Origin: Prostheceraeus crozeri
Taxonomy: Eukaryota > Platyhelminthes > Polycladida > Euryleptidae
DNA: 64,000 bases
Direction of reading: 5' to 3'
NCBI GenBank assembly: GCA_907163375.1
Contig: CAJQUW010006829.1
Span: 154,114 to 218,113, forward strand
Part shown: piece by piece, positions 55,389-64,000 of the stretch
How the letters are laid out: each line of letters opens with the position of its first letter
How positions within the stretch are numbered: position 1 is the stretch's first letter
Made by a program: the position numbers and the translations under genes
The notes under the pieces: model-generated
The model's database searches: none
What the model was told of the DNA's origin: nothing
The model's input: only the letters and a program-made list of their open reading frames with translations

Positions 55389-55688
55389 TGGAAGATGTAA
55401 AAACAAAAGAACCATCAGCCCCTTTATATCCTTCATTATCATATGAAATGGATATAGCAAAACAAAGATAGAGTCAGGTACATGAAAGATAAGGAAGCGC
55501 AACTATTGTTAAGATTAGAACACTATGATAAATTAAGAAAGAGATGGACTATAGTTAAGAATGTGACACAAGGCGTTGGAGCATTTGTAACAGTTTCTTT
55601 AGGTGCTCTCACTATTGTCATTTCATCTGGAGTTCTTACAATTCCTGTTGTTGCTACAGCTATGGAGATTTCAAGTCACATAATATAG
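55389..55688 (+). pseudogene. Small membrane protein of Polinton (coil plus TM)
   Basis: The start has EPSAPLYPSLSYE, followed by a charged helix (LLRLEHYDKLRKRWTIVKNV) and a Gly/Val-rich hydrophobic segment (GAFVTVSLGALTIVISSGVL). 'SAPPLYP' start, helix and glycine-rich membrane segment are a layout I know from small Polinton proteins of other invertebrates. Function unknown. Looks broken about once. Confidence 0.5.
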
Positions 55689-56020
55689 CAATAAGAAAAA
55701 ACAACCAATGTCTTCATTTATAAACTGGGAGTGCCATTCTCATTCTCTTATTCCACCTCATAAAATAAAATGTTAATGCATGCTTCTCACATATTATAGG
55801 AATAAGAAAAAAAACCAATGTTTTCATTTATAAACTGCGAATGCTATTCACATTCTATTATTCCGTCTCATAAAATAAAATCTTAATGCATGCTACTCAC
55901 ATAATATAGCAAAGTCTTGCAATATAAGAAAAACATCCAATGTTTTCATTTATAAACTTCGAATACCATTCCCATTCTATTATTCCTTCTCATAAAATAA
56001 AATGTTAATGCTACTCATAC
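55681..56020. repeat. Three tandem copies, 111-122-bp unit
   Basis: Copies start near 55690, 55801 and 55922. Each holds AATAAGAAAAA, CCAATGTTTTCATTTATAAA, CATTCTATTATTCC and CATAAAATAAAATGTTAATG. They follow the small membrane protein gene. Confidence 0.85.
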
Positions 56021-56652
56021 ATTTTGTCAGTAGTCATAGATGACATAGATGATTCTTGCGAAGAAAATATTTCTGAGCTAGTTTGAAGCAACTGAAGGAA
56101 CAAATATTGTGTACACACACTGTTGAATAGTGCATGTTGCCTGACCACTTACGTCGAGCTGTCGTTGGATTATTTGTCCATTGAAAAAAGAGACTCTTAT
56201 TATAGAAAATATCTCGTTTTTCTTGTCTTCCGTTTCTGGTTTGGCCTTCTTTCGAAAATGAAATTCGTGATTAACAATAAGAGTTTTGAATATTTATTTT
56301 TTCGTCCTTGATAAGTGGAAATACTTTATCACATTGATGATGATGTCATATTCCGAGATGAAGGATGAACAAAATCGAAGGTGAAACGAAATTGATAAAC
56401 ATTGCTACAGCAGAGCAGGAAGACGCAGAAAATTGCAGACACACTCAGTCTCGTAGAACACTCACAGAAAGAATGAAATTGACAATACGTGGCAGCATCT
56501 GCTCCTAATGGCAACCGCTGCTGCTTGTGGCAGACAATGGTGTCATGCATAATGCGCTAGAGGTCGGCTCGCTAGAGGTAACAAAGCTCTGAGTCATACA
56601 GATTGTGCAATTCTTTTGTGTCATTTCTGAAATAGAATTTATCTCATGTAAA

Positions 56653-57078
56653 ATGACTGGCCTGACCGTGTTCTTAAAATTATATGGAAGGCAAACAACT
56701 ACGAATTTCGACTTAAAGAAAATGGCTAAACAATTACGACTAAAGAATTTTCACGTATTGATGAGGAATGAATTACGATTATTGATACATCAAGCCAATG
56801 TAAATTTCGTAACAAATCTCCATACGTCAGATCAAAAAGGAGTACATTGGTCAGCAGGTATGTCTAATAAAAATGGTGATAATTACCATTTTCACTCTTA
56901 TGGACTTCCACCTACAAATGAAGTAAGAGAAATACTTGGCAATGGAACATACAATACTTTTCAAATTCAAAAACCAGGAACTACTTATTGTGGTCAATTA
57001 TGTATTTATGTTTTATATAAAATGCAAGAGGGTATGCCGTTTCTAGATATCATGTTAGAATTGAATAAGGGAATTTAA
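56653..57078 (+). CDS. Adenain-like cysteine protease (second element)
   Basis: About 141 residues from the ATG at 56653. It contains the VHWSAGM histidine segment, a YHFHSYGLPPTNEV segment in the place of the acidic residue, and FQIQKPGTTYCGQLCIYVLY with the Gln and Cys, in the order of adenain-like capsid proteases. Length is normal. Transcribed convergently with the PLA2-integrase gene. Not close in sequence to the protease of the 23-kb element. Confidence 0.75.
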   Translation: MTGLTVFLKLYGRQTTTNFDLKKMAKQLRLKNFHVLMRNELRLLIHQANVNFVTNLHTSDQKGVHWSAGMSNKNGDNYHFHSYGLPPTNEVREILGNGTYNTFQIQKPGTTYCGQLCIYVLYKMQEGMPFLDIMLELNKGI

Positions 57079-57148
57079 TTCTCGAAACGTTAGTTCCAAT
57101 TACTGTAATTAAAGTTCAAGCGCAGCTAGCTAAAGCGCCACCTAAAGG

Positions 57149-58414
57149 CTAAAGCTCGCTTCGTTGTAATTCGTTTTCATAAAATCGGCCTCTGATTTCC
57201 TCATTATCTAAATCTTTAATTTCATAAGTAATCGGATAAGTTTGATTTATTGTACAAACTTCAAATATCTCTTTCGTCCAATAGCCAACAAAGCCTTTTT
57301 CAAATTTATTTTTATACTTGAATATTCGCACTCTATCTCCAATCTTAAATTTCGGCTTACTTTTCTGTAGATTCGGATTACTCTCATTCGAATAATTATT
57401 TTCGAATATTTTCTTTCGTATTAAATCAGGATCATCAGAAGCCATCTTTGGAGTTTCTTCAATACCTGAATGAACTTCATTATTGTACTGATCTACAATT
57501 CCTGGTAATATCTTCAGACATTTCTGATTACTTTGTTCTGTAAATTTCTTGAATATTTTATTTTCTAACGTTCTATTAAATGTTTCTATTACTACAGCTT
57601 TTCCAGCATTTTCTGTGGAATAAACTGAGCCTTGGTAATGACTTTCGTCTGATTCAAATAGTGGCTTAACATTTCTATTATAAAATTCAGATCCTATATC
57701 AACGAATAGCTTCTTTGGCTTTCTATTACTTTCTTTAAAGATTTCTTCAAACGCATATTTAACTGACAAACCACTTTTGTTTTTTAAAGGCTTTGCCCAA
57801 GCGTATCGTGTATATAAATCTATAACGGCCATTTCGTACTTAAACCCTCTTTCATTCGGCATATTGATTAGATCTGCACTCCTTATGTCATCTTTATTAA
57901 ATACTTTTACTTTCAATAGATATTTTGGTTTTCTATATTCTTTATGAATTTCAGACGGGTAGGTTTCATCTATCCCCTGGCCAATAAGCATTTTTGCTTG
58001 TAAAGCTTTCTTAACAAACATTCGTTCAATTCTTTCTCTAAAGGAAAGATTCTGAATACTATCTAATTCTTGAATCATTATCTTATCTGCTTCATGTCTA
58101 GAAGCTATATCACCATGTTCTCTGTATGCTAAATCATGTCTATAAGCCGCTGCATCTACTCCATTTATTCGTTTACTATTTTTTCTAGGTGTATTATCAT
58201 CGTTTAATCTTAAATCTAATCTTGTGCCGGGGCCAGTAAAATTATGCCCAGGTAAATGTTTCTCTTTCGAATATTTACTCCAAATAAAGCCAGGAAAGTT
58301 TTCTAATGTTTTTTGTATGTCACCTCCGGTGTGCTGACAATTTGAGGTTCTATGTACTTTTAAGAGATAATCCATTAGATCTAGATTTGAAATTCTTAAG
58401 TTATTCAAATTCAT
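57149..58414 (-). CDS. PLA2-like domain fused to integrase (second element)
   Basis: 421 residues in one open frame. Residues ~53-120 match the parvovirus VP1-type phospholipase A2: HNFTGPGTRL (calcium loop, 58-67), NGVDAAAYRHDLAYREHGD with the His-Asp pair at 93-94, and RHEADKIM. Residues ~170-290 are an rve integrase core: SADLINM (Asp181), VIDLYTRYAW, FVDIGSEFYN (Asp239) and VIETFNRTLENK (Glu277). The C-terminal FKIGDRVRIFKYKNKFEKGF is the SH3-like end. A virion lipase joined to the insertion enzyme is unexpected. The frame reads through cleanly. Confidence 0.8.
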   Translation of the reverse strand: MNLNNLRISNLDLMDYLLKVHRTSNCQHTGGDIQKTLENFPGFIWSKYSKEKHLPGHNFTGPGTRLDLRLNDDNTPRKNSKRINGVDAAAYRHDLAYREHGDIASRHEADKIMIQELDSIQNLSFRERIERMFVKKALQAKMLIGQGIDETYPSEIHKEYRKPKYLLKVKVFNKDDIRSADLINMPNERGFKYEMAVIDLYTRYAWAKPLKNKSGLSVKYAFEEIFKESNRKPKKLFVDIGSEFYNRNVKPLFESDESHYQGSVYSTENAGKAVVIETFNRTLENKIFKKFTEQSNQKCLKILPGIVDQYNNEVHSGIEETPKMASDDPDLIRKKIFENNYSNESNPNLQKSKPKFKIGDRVRIFKYKNKFEKGFVGYWTKEIFEVCTINQTYPITYEIKDLDNEEIRGRFYENELQRSEL

Positions 58415-58430
58415 TTTTAAAGATAAAATC

Positions 58431-58793
58431 TTATCGCTCCATACTAGGATTTAGATATATGCCAGATCCATCTTTTGTTTCTTTTTTTTCAATTAAATCA
58501 TCAATATTATGTAGTACATTTTTAAGAACTCGTTTCCCTTTATCAGCTAAATTTAATTTACTAATAAAATTATCTACTATTCCCTCACCCCTAGCCGCTT
58601 TCTCTAACTCCCTATTATAACGTTTTTGCTCTTCTAATGCTGCCTTCTCTGATTTATTTTTATTTACTGCCTGGACAATACCAGCTGTCCCACCTGCAAC
58701 ACTTCCTGCAGCTGCTATACCTCCTATTATTACTGGAATTAATGGGAGAATCCCACCATTCTTTTCTTCTTGTAATTTAATATTCTCTATCAT
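58431..58793 (-). CDS. Virion core/minor capsid protein with GGIL...GG motif
   Basis: 120 residues. The N-terminal part has NGGILPLIPVIIGGIAAAGS, a Gly/Ala membrane-active segment, followed by VNKNKSEKAALEEQKRYNRE, a charged helix with the KAARG end. This order is one I know from a recurrent Polinton protein related to adenovirus pVI/pX-like minor proteins. It lies 16 bp upstream of the PLA2-integrase start in the same direction. Confidence 0.6.
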   Translation of the reverse strand: MIENIKLQEEKNGGILPLIPVIIGGIAAAGSVAGGTAGIVQAVNKNKSEKAALEEQKRYNRELEKAARGEGIVDNFISKLNLADKGKRVLKNVLHNIDDLIEKKETKDGSGIYLNPSMER

Positions 58794-58960
58794 TGGTCTA
58801 CTTATGTAATACTTCTTTTTGTCAATCGTAATAGTTTTAGGGGTATTTTGTCAATGATGTTACGCAGTTTTAATTCAACAGTTTTATTATTCACTTGCAC
58901 AATTTTTTAATAAAAATTTATAGTCTTTGATTACTAACCTATAGAACCTTGTTCAGATTA

Positions 58961-60290
58961 CTAACCAATCCTAGACATCTTTCCATTAAGAATTTCAATT
59001 GAATATTCTACATCTTCTAGCAATAAACCATAAGCCATCAATGATGTTGTGGAATTATTCTTTTCGATATTAATTGTTACATCACAACCATGCATATCTT
59101 CCGATTGTGCACGTAAATCAAAACGGAAAACAGGATATAAATTTTTCAAATATACAGGAATTAATTGTGCTTCTACTCCAAAGTTCTCGACACAAATTTC
59201 TATAAGCGTCATATCCTTCCATAAACTGATTATTGGTATCATCAACTCTCAATGGATCAATAGGATAACGTGTTTGATTTCATGAAATTTGTAAACTTCT
59301 AATTGAATTAATATGGAAAAGACTTTTGTTCTTATCAAAACTAGGTGTTTCATTCTTTTGAAAAGTGAGTAAAAAATATCATGGAGTATTGGATGTCCTT
59401 GTGAAATGCCAGTTAAATCTTTGTTCAGAAAAAGTGACAGAACTCGCAGTACGCTTCATAAAACTTACTTGAATTGGTTTTTCCGTAGTTAATCTTTTCG
59501 TAATAGTTGTTTCAACCTCTAAACTAGGAGCAATATGTTTTATCCACCATTCAAGTCTATCAATTTTTAAATTTGCTTTTTTTCCAGTCTTACCATAAAA
59601 TATTGATTCATTATTTACAGTGCGATGAATTATTAATTTGAACTTTAATTGATATGATATTTTAGGGTAATATAAATAACCGAATAACGGAGATAATGAC
59701 CAATCAACAGTTTGTATACTTTTATTGTTAAAATCCCGTCTTCTCTGACATGAGCTATTTTGTGTACTGCTTAACTGTTTCACTATGTTTTCTACATCTT
59801 TCGCAATTCCTGCTGCATCTGTTCCAGTGTGAGTGAAATCATCTTTAAGTATGCCGATATGGTTATCAGGAAACCATCCTTCGATTTCATGCATTTTAGT
59901 ATTTTCACCTATTGTAACAAATCGAAGCATTGAATCAATAATACCTGGGGAATCACTTATGGTTTCTATATTTTGTGTTGCAACATCCAAACGCATTTGT
60001 GTAAATAATCTTGGAAAGAATTTGTTTTTTAATGTAATATTATCCGTAGCAGGTAATGGTGTTGTAAAATCAGCATCAGAATATAGAGAATATTCACAGT
60101 GTAAAAATGAATCGGGTAAATATAAATAACTTTGCTGATTATCAACTTCAAAAATTAAATCACCTCCAGTATTCACTCTTCCTGAAGATCCAGGATTCAT
60201 AGCAACTCTTATATAGTCATTCTTTTTTCGATTGTAACTAACGAACTGGGGATCGTCTAATCTAAATTTGCTTTCGATAAGAGTTGACAT
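58961..60290 (-). pseudogene. Major capsid protein (second element), broken
   Basis: The N-terminal ~300 codons carry KFRLDDPQFVSYNR, GRVNTGGDLIFEVDNQQSYL and a central IRVAMNPGSS-type region, followed by a LFGYLYYPKISYQLKFKLII strand block. The C-terminal part at 58961-59245 has YPVFRFDLRAQSEDMHGCDV and the AYGLLLEDVEYSIEILNG end. This is the double jelly-roll capsid pattern of Polintons, of a lineage distinct from the first element. About one break. Confidence 0.75.
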
Positions 60291-60605
60291 TACATTTTTT
60301 TATGAGAAAAAATCAGTTTGGTACTAGAATTTTGCTAAACCATTTCCCACGTTAGTGGTTAGGGACTGCATCCCACTTCCTCTCATTTCTTCAATTGTTT
60401 TTTTTCATCATGTTTACTTTCCATCCAGGTTTCATAGATGGTTCATGAGCAATCTTATTATTTGAAGCAAAATGTTCAAGATTGTGTTTATAAATGATAG
60501 GCATTTTTTAAGCTTAAATTTGACTTTTGGGAAAAATGTTTGCGTTTATGATCGGCTAAAGCCTCTGAACAAAGTGGTCGGCTATAGCCTCTGAACAAGG
60601 TTCTA

Positions 60606-61438
60606 TTAGGATTTACGTGTGTGAATGGACAACAACTTCGTGATAACTTTACTAATTTTCTGTTGCACGTTATCTATTGCGTCAAGCAGCGTGTGATGTA
60701 CTTTAATTTCTTTTTCATTTACTTCTAATTTTTTCTCACTTTTCTTGACTTCTGTTTTAAGAGCATTTAATTGAACTTTAATAGCATTCAAATGTTCCTT
60801 ATTTCCTTTATAATTTTTCTTTACTTCATTTTCTAAATTCGTTTTAAGGGTCTTCAATTCGCTAACCTTTTGTTTAAGTGCTTTCACTTCATTTATCATT
60901 CTGTTCATGTGCTTTGCTTGTTGTGTGATTCGGCTACTTAATTCATCAACATTTTTTTGGAATGTGGATTGCAGCTGTTGTAAGTGTTGTAGTAATTTTC
61001 GATTCTTTTCGCTAATTTCTTCTAACTCTTTTTTCAGTTGTTTATTTTGATTTGTATTCTTTGCAATGGCAGACTTTAAATTTAGTGATAACCGGATTAC
61101 AATTTTGAATGTTCTGTTATTTTTTTATGAAGTTTTGATATATCTGCTTCTATATTTCCATGTTTGCTACTTAGGTCTGCTAGCTTTTCTCGCAGTCTTT
61201 CATCATTCTGCTTTAGAAGCTTGGTTTCTTTCATTAGTGCAGTCAGCAGTGTCACAATTCTATCGAACTGTTTATCCACATATTCTTTATTTGCCAACTC
61301 AGTATTTTGTTATGGAAGAATAGAAAGATGTAACGGACCTGTTAAAACGTCTCCAGTTTTCATGATATAGTTTTCTAGTTCTATTTCTGATTCTTGATTA
61401 TTCGGAATGCAAGCACACCCGCCAACATTTGTTAACAT
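60606..61438 (-). pseudogene. Long coiled-coil, fibre-like protein (second element)
   Basis: Starts near 61438 with a Gly/Cys stretch, then a MKTGDVLTGPLHLS segment and LANKEYVDKQFDR, then about 170 codons of heptad-rich coiled coil (KHGNIEADISKLHKKITE, KALKQKVSELKTLKTNLENE, KKSEKKLEVNEKEIKVHH). 'M-x-G-x-L-x-x-x ... K-x-YVD' is a motif known from phage tail-fibre proteins and seen in some Polinton proteins. A fibre or tail-like role is only an inference. About one or two breaks. Confidence 0.5.
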
Positions 61439-61473
61439 CATTTTTTCTAGATTATTTTTTTCTGTTAAAAAAT

Positions 61474-62377
<904 letters not shown>

Positions 62378-62388
<11 letters not shown>

Positions 62389-62474
62389 CTTTGGGTAGAG
62401 GAAAGTAACTTTGGGTGGAGGAAAGTAACTTTGGGTGGAGGAAAGTAACTTTGGGTGTGGGAAAGTAACTTTGC
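62378..62474. repeat. Tandem 20-bp repeat, 4-5 copies
   Basis: GAAAGTAACTTTGGGTGGAG recurs four to five times, spaced by exactly 20 bp. It lies at the end of the zinc-finger gene. No unique spacers, so it is not a CRISPR array. Confidence 0.85.
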
Positions 62475-62644
62475 GTCTGTAGTAGTTTAGAGGCCTCCCC
62501 ATACGCCTGGGTGAGTGGATATGGCTTCGTTTTCGGCCGCCGCCCCCAGCGTCCGTATGAGTCTAGAGCTCCAAGAGAGGTATTAATCACTCAAATGAGT
62601 GGAGAGGTGCACGGAGTCTGAAGCACTTTTCTCACTTTAAAAAA

Positions 62645-62857
62645 ATGGAAAATCCACCGATAAATGCGTTTACTGTTATACCTACTTCACGTTCTATAGT
62701 CAATCAATATCATCCAGCTGAAGAACAATCTTTAGTCACAGAAAATTCAGATCTTGGAAGATTCTTTGGTTTTCTAAAATTTCATTGTGTAAAAATTATT
62801 ATTATATGTATTCTTATTTATCTTACTTATGGATTTGTAAATTGGTTAGGTTTCTAA
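62645..62857 (+). CDS. Small single-pass membrane protein (second element)
   Basis: 70 residues from an ATG. The N-terminal ~40 are polar (INAFTVIPTSRSIVN), the C-terminal ~27 are hydrophobic (KFHCVKIIIICILIYLTYGF), one membrane segment. It ends 15 bp before the ATPase start on the same strand. No family recognised; small single-pass proteins beside the ATPase are seen in other Polintons. Confidence 0.5.
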   Translation: MENPPINAFTVIPTSRSIVNQYHPAEEQSLVTENSDLGRFFGFLKFHCVKIIIICILIYLTYGFVNWLGF

Positions 62858-62872
62858 CAAACTCCAGAACAA

Positions 62873-63325
62873 ATGAAGGTTGCATTTTATAAAGAACAAA
62901 CTAAAACTTTTAAAGGTTGGAAATCTCCTTCACGTAACCATGACAAACCAAAAGGACGTACTATACAAGAGAACTTACATTTTATAGTTTATGGAAAGAC
63001 TGCAAGTGGAAAGACGACATTTATGCTGAAGTATATACAATATCATTTTAAAGAAGAAGATGTATGTATTTTCTGTTGCAACCTGACGAATGGCAAGGAT
63101 ATTCAAATGTTTATAATAGAGGACATTTAGATATGTTGGAAGATATGGCAAGTTTTGCGGGTACATATGAACAGAACTCTTTACTAATATTAGATGATGT
63201 AGCTATTTTAGTGAAACAAAAAGACGTGAGAAATATTTACAAAAGGCCGTCACCATCGTATTCAAATAATCGTATTAGCTCATAAAGCTTGTGACGTAAT
63301 TAATAAGATTAGAGAAAAGAAGTAA
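62873..63325 (+). pseudogene. FtsK/HerA packaging ATPase (second element), broken
   Basis: Walker A is YGKTASGKTT near 62985-63015; the Walker B block is SLLILDDVA near 63178. A later IQIIVLAHKACDVINKIRE segment matches the family's sensor region. About two breaks. Reads on the plus strand after the small membrane protein; the sequence after 63325 is unrelated. Confidence 0.75.
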
Positions 63326-64000
63326 GCCCATCCCAAATTCAAGCACAAAATGTGCAACGATGAGTCATCAGGCTGACTCAGCCCCCAACCTCTGGAGAGA
63401 GGAAGGAAGTGGCCAAGGATGTGCTGGGAGGAATGGGTCCGAGCGGAGGAAACAGGTCCCTACCCCCCCTCTGGAAGGAAGGCAGGAGTTTTCCAGCTAG
63501 GAGTGGAATCTCGGAAGGGAGAAGGGGTGGAATGTGGGAAGGATAGAGTGAGGAAAGGGTGGATGTTGATGGTTTTGGGATGAGAAAAGTTGGAAATCGT
63601 CATGAAGGAGGGTTCGGATGTGAAAGTGGAGATCAGATTTGGAATCTACTTGAAATTTTGGGTGGGGAAGGAAGGCGGGAGGAGTTTTCCTGGGAGGCAA
63701 GGGGTAGAATCTCTGAAAACGGCAGAGTTGGAAAAAGGCGGGGTTTAGTGGTTTTGGGATGAGAAAGTCCATTTTTCGGGCAGAAGGAGTTCTCGGATGG
63801 GAAAACGGAGGCCAGATTCGGAATCTACGTGAAATGTTAGGTTAGGAAGGATGTTTCCAGCGACATCGGAGAGAAAAAGTTTTGAAGAAGTCCCCCCCTC
63901 GGCAGCGATCTTCCAACTTTGGTGTTAGAAATCGTAGAAAGTCGAGTAATAGCTCATTTGAAAGCTGAGAATGAGAAAAATGCAGTGGAAAGCTCAGTTT
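63326..64000. repeat. Polinton subterminal-type repeats, running off the window
   Basis: From about 63550 two related blocks of ~186 bp share GGTTTTGGGATGAGAAAG and CAGATT(T/C)GGAATCTAC. TCGGATGGGAAAACGGAGG (63797 on) is the reverse complement of the first Polinton's right-end subterminal repeat at 41053-41085, and GATCTTCCAACTTTGGT, ATCGTAGAAAGTCG and AATAGCTC follow in the same order. The orientation is that of a left end, so a third related element may begin here. Confidence 0.6.

Overview
The window looks like nuclear DNA of a marine invertebrate animal. It is AT-rich, has intron-containing host exons (a Cys-loop ligand-gated channel) and is crowded with DNA transposons, MITEs, LINE and Penelope-like remnants and two Polinton/Maverick-type elements. 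Base texture and repeat mix would suit an echinoderm or hemichordate, but no single feature fixes the phylum.

Layout. 1-19.4 kb: no convincing host gene. It holds tandem repeats (2.9-4.0 kb), a foldback element carrying a piece of a repetitive HALTG-type protein (3.8-5.4 kb), a Penelope-like RT remnant, a pogo/Tigger-like MITE (6.6-7.7 kb), a hAT-like MITE (8.5-9.3 kb), a degenerate minisatellite (9.4-10.1 kb) and a nest of one MITE family with 8-bp target duplications (15.0-18.4 kb; another copy at 52.2-53.0 kb). 19423-42502: a Polinton with both inverted ends and a perfect 6-bp target duplication (TTTATC). 42.5-55 kb: Penelope-like endonuclease fragment, a 5'-truncated LINE, a hAT element with intact ends but a broken transposase, the 3' exons of a Cys-loop channel gene, a MITE and a decayed LINE. 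55.4-63.3 kb: a second, different Polinton-like fossil. 63.4-64.0 kb: sequence related to the subterminal repeats of the first Polinton, running off the window.

The 23-kb Polinton carries the usual set: protein-primed DNA polymerase B, integrase, packaging ATPase, adenain-like protease, major capsid protein, two penton-like proteins and pVI/pX-like basic proteins. About eight breaks are spread over five genes, so it reads as a fossil, though a fairly young one. Its capsid block is very tightly packed, with stop and start codons touching or overlapping.

The most unusual content is transcription-related. A 181-codon gene (32625-33170) looks like a TATA-binding protein: two saddle repeats, the YEPELFP motif, and three of the four DNA-intercalating phenylalanines. 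It sits behind two related small genes with a weak PC4-like look. Clear TATA boxes lie before at least three genes of the same element. Two genes at the left end are followed by near-consensus histone-type 3' stem-loops inside a 145-bp duplicated block. Two other genes appear to have their start codon directly against a GTAAGT splice donor. Together these suggest an element that carried part of its own transcription control; this is inference from sequence.
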